A DNA stretch of 42,928 nt from Anaerolineae bacterium (GCA_026645775.1 JAPKMS010000154.1:1-42928), one strand, 5' to 3'; numbered from the stretch's first letter, positions 24,740 through 34,856 are shown. Numbers and translations: made by a program. Notes: a model not told the origin generated them from the letters alone.

Positions 24740-26525
24740 GACAAACGCACACTCTGAACAGGATCGCGGCGCCGCAGGCTCGGCGGTGCGACAGACAACG
24801 CCATCGCCCGACAATCGGCGCACATGGCAGCCGCGCGGGCGGGACTTCGACGCGTTCCGCTATCGCGAGACGCTGCTCGCCATCTTCGCCGCGGTGCAGC
24901 GCGCCCCCCAGTGGGATGACGACGCCCTGCTGCGCATCTTAGCACAGCACCCGCGCGAGGGCAAAGGGTCAACGGCGCAGCCCGAAGGCGGATTCTTTTC
25001 CAAAATCGAGCTGGTGACTGCGTATCAGCAGTTGACGGCAGCAGGCGAGCTGCCCGCCGACCGCACCTTGCTGCGGCGTCTGCAAATGAAGCCCATCCGC
25101 ACATCCTCCGGCGTGGCGCCGGTCACCGTGCTGACCCAGCCGGCGGGATGTCCGGGCCGTTGCATCTTCTGCCCCGACGCCGAGGGAATGCCCAAAAGCT
25201 ACCTCCCCAACGAACCGGGGGCGCGCCGTGCAGCGCAATGCGACTTCGACCCCTATCTGCAGGTGCGCACGCGCCTGGCGGCCTTCGAAGCGATGGGGCA
25301 CACGGCTCACAAGGTTGAGCTGCTGATCTTGGGTGGCACCTGGAGCGCGTACGGGCAGACATACCGGGAGTGGTTCGTGCAACGCTGCCTGGACGCCCTA
25401 AACTGGCAGCCAGAGTCGGGGACGGCCGCAGAGGATGCACCCTCTGCGTCGCTGGAGGAGGCCCAGGCCCGCAACGAAACCGCGCCCTGCCGCAACGTGG
25501 GCCTGGTCGTCGAGACCCGCCCCGATTGGGTGACGCCCGCCGAGATCGTCCACATGCGCCGGCTGGGCGTCACCAAGGTGCAGCTCGGCGTGCAAAGCCT
25601 GGATGACCGCATCCTGGCGTTGAACCAGCGCGGACATGACGTGGCCGCCGTGCGCAGCGCCGTGCAGATGTTGCGGGCGGCCGGCTTCAAGCTGCATCTG
25701 CATTGGATGCCCAACCTGCTCGGCGCGACGCCGGCATCGGATCGGGAAGATTTCGCCCGGTTGTGGTCCGATCCCGCGCTGCGGCCCGATGAGCTGAAGA
25801 TCTACCCGTGCTCCATCATCGAGGGCACCGAGCTCTACCGCCTGTGGCAGGCGGGGCAGTTCCGCCCCTACACCGACGCTGAGCTGATCGCGCTCGTCGC
25901 CGACTGCAAGGCCACCATTCCGCCCTACTGCCGCGTGAACCGGGTCTTCCGGGATATTCCCGCCGATGACATCGTGGCCGGCAGCAAACGCTCCAACCTG
26001 CGGCAGTGTGTGTTGGAATACATGGCGACGCACGGACAACAGTGTCGGTGCATCCGCTGCCGGGAAGTGCGGGAAACGATTGTCCGCGAAGATGCGCTGC
26101 GGTTGACGGCTCATGTTTACGACACGGGGGCAAGCCAGGAGCAGTTCTTGAGCTATGAGACGACCGAGGGGCGGCTTGCCGGCTTCTTGCGGTTGTCACT
26201 GCCCACAATGCGACCGGGGCAGCCAACTTGGGATGCTGGCTCACCTCCAGAACTCACAGCCATCTGGGATAATATCCCCGAGATTGCCGGCGCGGCCATG
26301 ATTCGCGAAGTGCACGTGTATGGCCCGGCACTGGGCATCGGTTCCAGCAATGCCGGCGAGGCGCAGCACCTCGGACTCGGCCGGCGCTTGATCGCAGAGG
26401 CCGGTGTACGGGCCCGCCAGGCAGGCTTTGAACGCATGGCAGTCATTTCAGCCATCGGCACCCGGCGCTACTATGAAAGACTGGGGTTCGAGCGCGGCGC
26501 CCTTTACATGACGATCAAGACTTGA
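24738..26525 (+). CDS. elp3: Elp3-type radical SAM/GNAT tRNA U34 modification enzyme
   Basis: GVAPVTVLTQPAGCPGRCIFCPDAEGMPKSYLPNEPGARRA...VTKVQLGVQSLDDRILALNQRGHD...LHWMPNLLGATPASD...C-terminal GNAT QHLGLGRRLIAEAGVRARQAGF. Confidence 0.93.
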   Translation: MTNAHSEQDRGAAGSAVRQTTPSPDNRRTWQPRGRDFDAFRYRETLLAIFAAVQRAPQWDDDALLRILAQHPREGKGSTAQPEGGFFSKIELVTAYQQLTAAGELPADRTLLRRLQMKPIRTSSGVAPVTVLTQPAGCPGRCIFCPDAEGMPKSYLPNEPGARRAAQCDFDPYLQVRTRLAAFEAMGHTAHKVELLILGGTWSAYGQTYREWFVQRCLDALNWQPESGTAAEDAPSASLEEAQARNETAPCRNVGLVVETRPDWVTPAEIVHMRRLGVTKVQLGVQSLDDRILALNQRGHDVAAVRSAVQMLRAAGFKLHLHWMPNLLGATPASDREDFARLWSDPALRPDELKIYPCSIIEGTELYRLWQAGQFRPYTDAELIALVADCKATIPPYCRVNRVFRDIPADDIVAGSKRSNLRQCVLEYMATHGQQCRCIRCREVRETIVREDALRLTAHVYDTGASQEQFLSYETTEGRLAGFLRLSLPTMRPGQPTWDAGSPPELTAIWDNIPEIAGAAMIREVHVYGPALGIGSSNAGEAQHLGLGRRLIAEAGVRARQAGFERMAVISAIGTRRYYERLGFERGALYMTIKT

Positions 26526-26784
26526 TCGGTGCAAACAACCCCGCGCGCAGGGCGATTTCATTGTGAGCGGCCGTTCCGTGTCCAGCAACAAAGGCCACCC
26601 GGTCGCCCTATGGCGACCACTTCGAGCAGGTGTCAACTGCCGGCCGAGGTCGTTGGCTGCAACATGACTTCGCCCTGACCCCCGCGCCGCGCGCGGCCTT
26701 GTCGGAAGCGCGACTAAGTGCTATACTTGTGACTCATTCTGTACCGGGCCTTGTCCCTTGACAAGGCGTCAAGAAGGAGACAAC

Positions 26785-27009
26785 ATGGGCAAAGTATTCC
26801 GTTTTCTGGGGGGCCTGTTGCTGGGCGCGGTCGCCGGCGCCGGGGCAGTTCTGCTGCTCACACCGCAGTCCGGGGAGGACTTACAGGCCAGTGTGCGCCA
26901 GCACCTGAACGCGGTCATGGAAGATGGCCGCCGCGCTGCGGACGAGCGGCGGGCCGAGCTTGAGGCCCAATTCGCGCAAGCCAAACAGGTCACCAAGACC
27001 GCTCGCTGA
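26785..27009 (+). CDS. YtxH-like small membrane-anchored protein
   Basis: MGKVFRFLGGLLLGAVAGAGAVLLLTPQSGEDL followed by a charged helix; aaggag SD. Confidence 0.7.
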   Translation: MGKVFRFLGGLLLGAVAGAGAVLLLTPQSGEDLQASVRQHLNAVMEDGRRAADERRAELEAQFAQAKQVTKTAR

Positions 27010-27045
27010 TCGGCTACCGGACAACCTTCGGCGGACTGCGGAGGC

Positions 27046-27804
27046 ATGATGCTGACGCCACAACTGGAAAGAGCCCAACAAGCGATCCGCGGCCGCCATG
27101 CGCCGGGGTTCACCTGGATTCTTAACGAGACAGGCCCCTGGACACCGCTGCGAAAACCGTTGGCGCAAACCACTGTGGCGCTTGCCAGCACCTGCGGCCT
27201 ATATCGGGCTGACACGCAGCTCCCCTTTGGTGCTTGGAACGACTGGGGCGATCCTTCCTTCCGCGAAATCCACACCGACACACCGACGGAAAGGCTGCGT
27301 ATCGCCCACACCCATTACGAGCACACGCATGTGGCCGCCGATCCCGGCGTAGCGCTGCCGATCGAACATCTGCATCGGCTGGCGGCTGAGGGTATCATCG
27401 GCCAGCTCCACCCGTGGGCCTACAGCTTCCTGGGGTTTCTGCCCGAGGCCGGACAACTCCTGGCGGAGACCGCACCCCTGGTTGCCGAGCGGCTCCGCAC
27501 AGAGGGGGTGGAAGCCGCACTCCTCACCCCGTGCTGACTGGTGTGCCAGCAGTCCGTTGGACTGATTGCACGGGTGTTTGAGGAGCACGGCCTGACGACA
27601 GTATGCCTGACGATGAACCGGGACATCGCCGAAAACGTCCGGGCGCCGCGGGCCCTGTGGGTGCACTTTCCGTACGGCGCGCCGCTGGGTCCGGCCCATC
27701 AGCCGGAGACGCAGCTCGCCGTCATCCGTGAGGCGTTGGCCCTCCTGGAGAGCGCGACCCAGCCGGGGACCATCGTCGAGGCGGCCACGGATTGGCCCGA
27801 ATGA
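27046..27804 (+). CDS. Glycine/sarcosine/D-proline reductase selenoprotein B-like family; in-frame UGA (27535-27537) read as Sec
   Basis: Track ORFs 27046-27537 and 27541-27804 are in the same frame separated only by TGA: ...ALLTPC[U]LVCQQSVGLIARVFEEHGLTTVCLTMNRDIAENVRAPRALWVHFPYGAPLG; UxxC motif. Confidence 0.85.
27550..27564 (+). promoter_or_regulatory. Putative bacterial SECIS hairpin
   Basis: CAGTCC-GTT-GGACTG, loop begins 19 nt after the UGA, G in first loop position. Confidence 0.7.
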
Positions 27805-27826
27805 CCCTTGCCCAAGAGAGGGAAAG

Positions 27827-28081
27827 ATGAAAATCACCATCGAATTCTGCGTCGCTTGAAACTACACCCCAAGAGCCGCCAGTATGGCGGAGGCATTGGT
27901 TAACACGTTCAAGCCGCTGCTGGGCACACCGCATCCCATCCAGGAGCTCGTGCTCATCCCTTCCAGTGGGGGGCGGTATGAGGTAACCCTTGACGGGGAG
28001 GTGGTCTATTCCAAGGCGGCCACCCATCAACACACAACGAACGAGTATGTTATCGAGCAGGTTCGCAAACGCCTGAAATAG
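27827..28081 (+). CDS. SelW/Rdx-family selenoprotein (CxxU)
   Basis: MKITIEFCVA[U]NYTPRAASMAEALVNTFKPLLGTPHPIQELVLIPSSGGRYEVTLDGEVVYSKAATHQHTTNEYVIEQVRKRLK; TGA at 27857-27859 in frame. Confidence 0.9.
27876..27890 (+). promoter_or_regulatory. Putative bacterial SECIS hairpin
   Basis: CCGCCA-GTA-TGGCGG, loop begins 23 nt after the UGA. Confidence 0.7.
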
Positions 28082-28103
28082 CCGGGGCCAATACGCCAAC
28101 CGT

Positions 28104-29447
28104 ATGGATCTATCGCTGCTTTTCACGATCGCACTCATCTTTCTGGTCACCTTGATCGGCGCTTACGTGCGCTCCAGGGTCAAAGACCGTTGCCTCAAAT
28201 CCTTCGAGCGGCACCACGTCACGCTCGAAAAGACCGGGGGCAAACTGGTGTGGGGCGTCATGCGTCTGGAGCCGACCGGGCTGGAGTTTACCTACCTCGA
28301 CAGCGTACAAGATGAAAACCACATTGAGTCCACGTATCTGCTTTACGCCAGCGAGTACCCCGAAATCCAGGCGATCTATCGTTACGAGGACGGCCTCTCG
28401 GAATGGGGGCGCAAACAGCGAGCCAAAGACATCCAGCGCGCATTCCACCCCGGGCCATTTCGTCGGATGGGGCGCTGGGTTCGCAACTTCCTGATCACAG
28501 CCACTGATTCGCTGAACGAGGTCCTGGGGATGGTGGTAGGCCGCGTGCAGAAGACCGGCGCCCGCTATCTGACCGCTGAGGGCAGTGGCGCGCTCACCAA
28601 GCTGGGCGGCAAAGTGCTGGGGCAGGTGGGCAACATCTACGATCCGCTGCTGGAACGCTATATCGGCCATCGCGTCGTGATCGAGCTGACCGAAGACAAT
28701 GAGACCCACGAACACGTCGGCATCTTCAAGGAATACTCCGCCGATTTCATCGAGGTGCTCGACATCCAGTATCCGCAAGCCAAGGTCGTCCCCCTCAGCG
28801 CCAACACCGGTATTCAATCCCAGCAGTTATCGGCTACGCTGCACGAGGACCGTTTGCGCGTCACCAACCAGGATGCGTGGCCGATCCTCATCCGTTCGGT
28901 GCAAGGCGCTGAGACCGAAGAGTTGATCAACGCAGTTGTGGATACCGGTGAGACCATCGATTTGAATGTGAGGCAGCATGGCTCGGACAGGGTCCGCCTG
29001 AACATCCAAGTGGTGCGCGAGCTGGATCTGATCGTGCCGCGCTCCCGCTGCGTGGTGCGCCATCGGGCTGAGGCCAAGCCGCCTGCCGAACTGGCCGACG
29101 AAATCTTCGATCTCATTTTTGACCTGGGCACGGTGATCCGGGAGGATGAGATGACCCTGGCGCGCGAGAAACGCCTGCGCGAGGAGTTGGCCCGCAATCC
29201 CAAGGATGCCCTCGCTGCTGCGAACCTGGGCGGCCTGCTGCTTCAGCGGGACGCCGCGGTTGAGGCCGAAAAATGGCTCCGCCTCGCCCTGACCATGGAA
29301 TATTCATTGCCGGATGGCGGGCGCCGCGCCCGGATGCAGTTGCGCGAATTAACGCGCCGCACATCGGAGGACGGGGCGCACCGGGTGATCTTGCAAGAGA
29401 CGTCGATCCCCTCAGAACCCGCGGCCGATATCGGCCCGCAGATCTGA
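28104..29447 (+). CDS. Membrane-anchored hypothetical protein with C-terminal TPR-like region
   Basis: N-terminal TM (LLFTIALIFLVTLIGAYV); LREELARNPKDALAAANLGGLLLQRDAAVEAEKWLRLAL. Confidence 0.7.
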   Translation: MDLSLLFTIALIFLVTLIGAYVRSRVKDRCLKSFERHHVTLEKTGGKLVWGVMRLEPTGLEFTYLDSVQDENHIESTYLLYASEYPEIQAIYRYEDGLSEWGRKQRAKDIQRAFHPGPFRRMGRWVRNFLITATDSLNEVLGMVVGRVQKTGARYLTAEGSGALTKLGGKVLGQVGNIYDPLLERYIGHRVVIELTEDNETHEHVGIFKEYSADFIEVLDIQYPQAKVVPLSANTGIQSQQLSATLHEDRLRVTNQDAWPILIRSVQGAETEELINAVVDTGETIDLNVRQHGSDRVRLNIQVVRELDLIVPRSRCVVRHRAEAKPPAELADEIFDLIFDLGTVIREDEMTLAREKRLREELARNPKDALAAANLGGLLLQRDAAVEAEKWLRLALTMEYSLPDGGRRARMQLRELTRRTSEDGAHRVILQETSIPSEPAADIGPQI

Positions 29448-29505
29448 ATGGTTGTTTGACGCGATGATGGGTGTACTTTCCCCATTCACAAAGGAGGGTC
29501 TGTTC

Positions 29506-30438
29506 ATGGCAAACGAAATTTGTTGCGTGTGCAATGCGCCCATCGAGGGCGCCGCCCGGGGAGCGGGCGGTCGTATCTTCTGCGAGCGGCATTACGCCAA
29601 GCTCTCACACAATCGCCAAGGGATGTGGGGCGCGTCCCTCGCGCTGATCGTGGGCCTGGCATTGTTTGTCCTCGCGATCTTCTTGCTGGCCCCTTCCCTG
29701 CGCGACACTTTGCACGGCGCCGGGCTGGTAGCGGCCGGGCTGGTGTTGGCCCTGGTGCCCGCTGCGATCTGGCTGCTCGTTTTCTACCTGCAAGACCGCG
29801 TCGAGCCTGAACCCAAGCAATATCTGATCGGCGTTTTCCTGCTCGGCGGGCTGTTGGCCAGCGGGGTGGGCCAGCCCTTGATCAATAATTTCTTTCGCGT
29901 CAACCAGTGGGCCGGCGACAACCTGATCCTCAAGCTCGTTGCTGGAATCTTCATCATTGGCGCCATTCAGGAGTTCTTGAAGTACGCGGCGGTGCGCCAC
30001 AGCGTGTTCAGCAGCCAGGAGTTCGATGAGCGCGTGGATGGCATCGTCTATGGGGCCGCGGCCGGTCTGGGCTATGCCACGCTGCTGAACCTCACCTACG
30101 TGATCAGCAACGGGGGCGTGGATCTGGGCATGGGCGCCATCCGCATTGCGGTGACGGCGCTCGCACACGCCAGTTTTGCCGGGGTCACCGGCTATTTCCT
30201 GGGCCGTGCAAAGTTCGAGAACCGCGGTCCGCTGTGGCTGCCCCTCGGCGTGTTGATCGCCGCGGTGCTGAACGGCATCGTCTCCACGGCCCTGGGCGAA
30301 ATCTCACGCTCCGGCCTGCGGGTGACGCCGCTCAACGGCTTGATCCTGGCCGCGGCCGTGGCCGCCATCACTTTCATCGTGCTGTTTGTCATCATCCAGC
30401 GCAACAACCGGGCGACGACACCCGCGGCCCAGGCATGA
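29506..30438 (+). CDS. PrsW-family intramembrane metalloprotease with N-terminal Cys-rich (zinc ribbon-like) segment
   Basis: IQEFLKYAAVR, FDERVDGIVYGAAAGLGYA, AHASFAGVTGYFLG; SD aaggaggg. Confidence 0.88.
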   Translation: MANEICCVCNAPIEGAARGAGGRIFCERHYAKLSHNRQGMWGASLALIVGLALFVLAIFLLAPSLRDTLHGAGLVAAGLVLALVPAAIWLLVFYLQDRVEPEPKQYLIGVFLLGGLLASGVGQPLINNFFRVNQWAGDNLILKLVAGIFIIGAIQEFLKYAAVRHSVFSSQEFDERVDGIVYGAAAGLGYATLLNLTYVISNGGVDLGMGAIRIAVTALAHASFAGVTGYFLGRAKFENRGPLWLPLGVLIAAVLNGIVSTALGEISRSGLRVTPLNGLILAAAVAAITFIVLFVIIQRNNRATTPAAQA

Positions 30439-30472
30439 TGCCCGTCGCAGTCTTCGAGAAGGAGAACACTCC

Positions 30473-31090
30473 ATGAGCACCTTGGATACGACTGTGAACA
30501 CCGTGAAACGGCGCCTGCTGCGTGCCGAAGAACCCGAATGGATCGTGTGGCTGATGATCATCGCCATGCTGGCGATCGGACTGCTGACACGCGGCCTGGT
30601 CGAAAGCCGCACCGATCGCTTCAACGCTGACAACATCACGCTGCGCTATCCCGCGGCGTGGAGCAATCTGGGCATCGATAGCCCGTACGCGGTGCTGAAC
30701 GTAGGCGAGGGCCTGGAGGGCGGCCTGTTCCCCACCCGGGTGCGCGTGCTGAAAATGCCGGTGACCGACTTGAGCACCTCGGCCCAGACCCTGGGCGACC
30801 TGGCGCTGAAATGGAGCGACAAACAGGTTGAAGAGTTGGTCGCATATCGAGTGCTGAGCGTCCGGGCCGCTACGATCGGCAAACAGGATGCCATCAAGGT
30901 TGCCTACGCCTACGTCGCCGACCCGATCCTCGCGACCTCCAACAGCGTGCCCGTCGTGGCGCAGGCCGAGGATGTATTGATCCGCCAGGGCAGCGATGTA
31001 GTCATTGTCTCCTTTGCGGCTGACGCGACGGCCTATGAGCAGGCAACGCCCACCTGGACCCAGGTGCTGTCCACCTTGGATGTGAAGTAG
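30473..31090 (+). CDS. Hypothetical membrane-anchored protein
   Basis: MSTLDTTVNTVKRRLLRAEEPEWIVWLMIIAMLAIGLLTRGLVESRTDRF; SD gaaggag; start trimmed. Confidence 0.7.
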   Translation: MSTLDTTVNTVKRRLLRAEEPEWIVWLMIIAMLAIGLLTRGLVESRTDRFNADNITLRYPAAWSNLGIDSPYAVLNVGEGLEGGLFPTRVRVLKMPVTDLSTSAQTLGDLALKWSDKQVEELVAYRVLSVRAATIGKQDAIKVAYAYVADPILATSNSVPVVAQAEDVLIRQGSDVVIVSFAADATAYEQATPTWTQVLSTLDVK

Positions 31091-31100
31091 GGAGTGGGAG

Positions 31101-32660
31101 ATGAGATCACAAATCACAAAAATCGTCACAGCAACTGTGCTGGTGGCCCTGGTGCTGGGTCTGCTGGGCAGCGCACTGCCGGCGCAAGCGCTGGAAAAGA
31201 CCACCAAAGCCAACATGCTCCGCGCTTCAGTGAAGCTGTCGACCCCCTTTGACGCCGATTCGCAGTCCGGCAGCCTTTGTTCCGGCACCATGCTGAACCA
31301 ACAGGGATACATCCTGTCGAACTTCCACTGCGTCGGCTACGTGAAAGATGGCCAGCGCGACTCGACGCTCGAGTCGATGGGGCTTGACCCGGGCGATCTC
31401 TACAACAAAAAGGGCCTGTCCGTGGTCGCGATCACCGATGACCCGCGGCAGTTGCCCGTGCCCACCTACATCGCACAAGTCATCGCTGCCGATGCCGTCC
31501 TTGACGTTTCGGTGTTGAAGATCATCTCCTACTACAACAGCAAGCAGAAGCTGCCGGCGACCCTGCCGGTAGTCAGCATGCCCCTGGCCGACTCCGACAC
31601 CGTGGATACACTGGACGAGGTGTTTGTCATCGGCTATCCCGGCATCGCGGGGGACTCGGTGACCGCCACCGAGGGCAAGATCTCCGGCTTCCTGGACGAG
31701 GATGAAGACAAGCAGTTCGATTGGTTTAAGACCGACGTGCTGGTGAACCAGGGCAACAGCGGCGGCTCGGCCGTCAACGACAACGGTGAGCTGATCGGCA
31801 TTCCCACTGCCCGCCTGCAAGATAAATCCGGCAACGTGATTTACCTGGTCCGCCCCGTCAACCTCACTGTGCCGATCATCCAGAAGGCGTTGAAGGCCGG
31901 CGGCAGCTCGGCCAATGTCGAGCCGGCGGCCACGACCCCCGCGGCCGTGCCCAGCGGCAAGAACTTCGGAACGATCACGTTTGGCACCGGCTTTGACAGC
32001 AGCAAGGGTGTCACCGGGGCCGCGGCCACCTTCGCCAGCAGCATAGCCGAGGTGCATGCCGGCGTTCCGTATGATAACCTGCGCAACGGCACCGCCTGGG
32101 GCTATCAATGGCAGCTCGATGGCCAAGACGTGACCGGCCAGGATAACCTGAAGTGGACTTTTGGCACCAACGGCGTACTTGACCTGTATCTCAAGGGCAA
32201 AAGCGGCCTAACAGACGGCACCTACAATCTTCAGGTCTTCCTCAAAGGCGCCCTGGCGCAGGAGGGCCAATTCGTCGTTGGCGCCGCCAACGGGGTCGTG
32301 ACGCCGCAGAAGCCGGCAGCCAATGAAAGCGCGGGGGTCACCGTCACCGGGACGATCATCGCCCACAGCACGCAGCGACCGATCCAGGGAGCGATCATCG
32401 TCTTCCTGTATCCCGGCATGACAGTGGATGACTTCGATAACGATGATAGCGACGGCAAGACGGACACCGTGCTGTCCTACGGCGTGACGAATTCGCAAGG
32501 GCAGTTCACGACCAATACGCCCCTGCCGCGCGGCGAGGTATACACGGCAATCGTCGGCGCCAAGGGCTATCAACGCATCGCGGAAGATGATGCGCTGGAA
32601 ATCGCAGAAGACGATCCTGACGTGATCGAGCTCGACACGCTGGAGTTGGATCGCCAGTAG
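31101..32660 (+). CDS. Trypsin-like (S1C/DegP-like) secreted serine protease with C-terminal carboxypeptidase-regulatory-like domain
   Basis: Signal peptide; GYILSNFHCVG (His), VLDVSVLKI (Asp), NQGNSGGSAVNDNGELIGI (Ser); C-term VTVTGTIIAHSTQRPIQGAIIVFLYPG. Confidence 0.88.
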   Translation: MRSQITKIVTATVLVALVLGLLGSALPAQALEKTTKANMLRASVKLSTPFDADSQSGSLCSGTMLNQQGYILSNFHCVGYVKDGQRDSTLESMGLDPGDLYNKKGLSVVAITDDPRQLPVPTYIAQVIAADAVLDVSVLKIISYYNSKQKLPATLPVVSMPLADSDTVDTLDEVFVIGYPGIAGDSVTATEGKISGFLDEDEDKQFDWFKTDVLVNQGNSGGSAVNDNGELIGIPTARLQDKSGNVIYLVRPVNLTVPIIQKALKAGGSSANVEPAATTPAAVPSGKNFGTITFGTGFDSSKGVTGAAATFASSIAEVHAGVPYDNLRNGTAWGYQWQLDGQDVTGQDNLKWTFGTNGVLDLYLKGKSGLTDGTYNLQVFLKGALAQEGQFVVGAANGVVTPQKPAANESAGVTVTGTIIAHSTQRPIQGAIIVFLYPGMTVDDFDNDDSDGKTDTVLSYGVTNSQGQFTTNTPLPRGEVYTAIVGAKGYQRIAEDDALEIAEDDPDVIELDTLELDRQ

Positions 32661-32704
32661 CAGCACAGACCGTGGGGGAAAAACCCGCGGCGCATTTCAG
32701 CACA

Positions 32705-32748
32705 AAACGTGCCGCGTATCCGTTGAAGACGGAGTACGCGGCACGTTT
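32705..32748. terminator. Bidirectional terminator-like hairpin between convergent genes
   Basis: aaacgtgccgcgta...tacgcggcacgttt then tctatttt. Confidence 0.82.
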
Positions 32749-32767
32749 CTATTTTCAACCCGGCCGT

Positions 32768-33868
32768 TCAAGCCTCGTTTTGCGGCGTGCCCTTCAGATC
32801 GATGATAAACACGTCTGGCTGGCACCACAACCGCACCGGCGGCTCGGCCGAGCCCACGCCGGCCGTCACGAACAGGTGCGTGCCGTGGACGACAAAATGA
32901 CCGTGGTCAAAGCGCCGTCCGTACTTCGACGGCACCACCAGCGCGCCCAACAGCGGAAGGCGTATTTGCCCCGCATGGTAGTGCCCGGCGAACACGGCGG
33001 CCAGACCGCGCCCGCTGAGCCGGTAGATGTTATCGGGCGTGTGGGTCAGCATCAACGCTAACTGGCCGGGCGCTGCCGCGCAGGCGGATGGTTGCCAACG
33101 CGTGCGCGTCCACGGCTCCTCGCAGCCGCAGACCAACACCTGCGCGCCGTTGCCGGTAGGCACGACCACAGACGCGTTGCCCAACAGCGTCACCCCGCCC
33201 GCGGCCACCGCCTCGGCCACGCCACGCCGGCCTGCCCAATCATCGTGGTTGCCCAGCACGCCGAATGTGCCCAGCCGCCCACGCGCCTGCGCCAGCAGCC
33301 CCGGCAGCAGATGCTTGTACCGTGGATCCGTGATGAAATCGCCGGTGTAGAAGATCAGATCCGGCTCGGCTGCGGCGACGCGGCGCACCGCGGCCTCAAA
33401 ATACGCCAGGGGCAGGTGGCTGTTGACGTGGAAATCGCTCAGGTGCGCGATGCGCAGATCGGGACCGCACCAACCCGGCACCGATAGCGCATACCGGGCG
33501 ATCGCCAGATCGGTGGTGACGATGGGCTTCGCCAGCGCAGTCATCCGGTTCTCGATAGTCACCGGTGGAGCGCCGCGCCACCGCCAGCGCTCCCACCACC
33601 GCCGCCCCTCACCCAGCGCGGCCGCGACCAGGATCGCGGCCGGACCCAGCATCCACGCCGATCCGGCCGCCAGGAAGCCAAAGACGCCGCCAAGGATCAC
33701 GCTCAACACCCCGCCCACCCGGACGAACCAGCTCTTATGGCGGCTATCTCGGATTTGGATCAGGCGCCGGTTGAGCAAGTAGAGGTAGACGCACGAGGCC
33801 GCGGCAACGGTGAGCGCCATGGAAATCAGATACATGCCCATCCCACTCCCGAAATCTTCCGTCGTCAT
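32768..33868 (-). CDS. Membrane-associated metallophosphoesterase (YkuE-like)
   Basis: LRIAHLSDFHVNSH, DLIFYTGDFIT, GVLGNHDDWAG, LMLTHTPDN, VFAGHYHAGQIRLP; start trimmed to MTTEDFG. Confidence 0.9.
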   Translation of the reverse strand: MTTEDFGSGMGMYLISMALTVAAASCVYLYLLNRRLIQIRDSRHKSWFVRVGGVLSVILGGVFGFLAAGSAWMLGPAAILVAAALGEGRRWWERWRWRGAPPVTIENRMTALAKPIVTTDLAIARYALSVPGWCGPDLRIAHLSDFHVNSHLPLAYFEAAVRRVAAAEPDLIFYTGDFITDPRYKHLLPGLLAQARGRLGTFGVLGNHDDWAGRRGVAEAVAAGGVTLLGNASVVVPTGNGAQVLVCGCEEPWTRTRWQPSACAAAPGQLALMLTHTPDNIYRLSGRGLAAVFAGHYHAGQIRLPLLGALVVPSKYGRRFDHGHFVVHGTHLFVTAGVGSAEPPVRLWCQPDVFIIDLKGTPQNEA

Positions 33869-33941
33869 TGCCCCAAACCGGTCGCGATCTTCACCGTCTG
33901 GAGTTGAATCTCCACGGCAGCCTGGAGATGCCAAAAGATCT

Positions 33942-34772
33942 TCATCCGGCGTTCTGGCTCTGGCAGCACGGGCAGAAATGCGTGCTGCGCTGGGTGACGC
34001 GGATACGCTCGACGGGCGTACCGCAGCGCGGACAGGGCTTGCCCGGCTGGCCGTAGACGCGCAACTCGTTGCGGTAGGCGCCGTCCACACCGTAGGGGGT
34101 GCGATAATCGCGCAGCAGGGTGCCGCGCTTGTCGATGGACTCGTTCAGCACCTGCCGAATGGCGTCGCGCAGGCGCGCCACCTCGGCATCGGTCAGGCTG
34201 GCGCCCGTCCGCAGCGGATGGATCCCCGCCAGGAACAGCGCCTCGTCGGCATAGATGTTGCCCAGGCCGGCCACCACAGTTTGATCCAACAGCAGCGCCT
34301 TCATTGCCGTCCGACGGCCGCGCAGGCGGTCGGCTAGAACCTCAGGGGTGAAGGTCCAATCCAGCGGCTCGGGGCCGAGCTTGCCCACCACCTCCTGCAC
34401 GTCATCCACCAGCCAAATGCGCCCAAATTTCCGCATGTCGGTAAAGACCAACAGCGCGCCATCGGCCAGGGGGAAGCAGGCGCGCAGATGTCTGTCCGCC
34501 AGAAGCGCGGCCCCAGCGGGCGCCACGGCGAGCTGTCCCGTCATGCGCAGGTGGATGATCAGCATCGCGCCGGAATCCAGCGCAATCAGCAGATACTTGC
34601 CACGGCGGCCGACGTGGACCACCTCGCGACCCGCAAGGCGCTCGGCCAGGCTTGCGGCATCGGGCTGGGCCAGGGTGCGCGGCCACACAATTTCAGCCCC
34701 GGTAAAGCGCCGACCGACCAACTGATCCCGCAGGTCGGCGGCAACGGTTTCAACTTCAGGCAGTTCGGGCAT
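33942..34772 (-). CDS. mutM: Formamidopyrimidine-DNA glycosylase
   Basis: MPELPEVETVAADLRDQLVGR...VAGLGNIYADEALFLAGIHP...YGQPGKPCPRCGTPVERIRVTQRSTHFCPCCQ. Confidence 0.96.
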   Translation of the reverse strand: MPELPEVETVAADLRDQLVGRRFTGAEIVWPRTLAQPDAASLAERLAGREVVHVGRRGKYLLIALDSGAMLIIHLRMTGQLAVAPAGAALLADRHLRACFPLADGALLVFTDMRKFGRIWLVDDVQEVVGKLGPEPLDWTFTPEVLADRLRGRRTAMKALLLDQTVVAGLGNIYADEALFLAGIHPLRTGASLTDAEVARLRDAIRQVLNESIDKRGTLLRDYRTPYGVDGAYRNELRVYGQPGKPCPRCGTPVERIRVTQRSTHFCPCCQSQNAG

Positions 34773-34793
34773 TGCGAGAGCATCCTCCGGCCA

Positions 34794-34840
34794 AAAAAAC
34801 AAAAACGCCGGTGGAGCACGTCCTGCCGCACTCCACCGGC
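34794..34840 (-). terminator. Rho-independent terminator downstream of the anti-sigma gene
   Basis: Minus strand GCCGGTGGAG...CTCCACCGGC then GTTTTTGTTTTTTT. Confidence 0.88.
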
Positions 34841-34856
34841 ACTACATTCACACGCC

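Noticed and set aside
27535-27859. Two genes as pseudogenes with premature stops
   Set aside because: Both stops are UGA at the redox-active position of known selenoprotein families and each is followed by a SECIS-like hairpin
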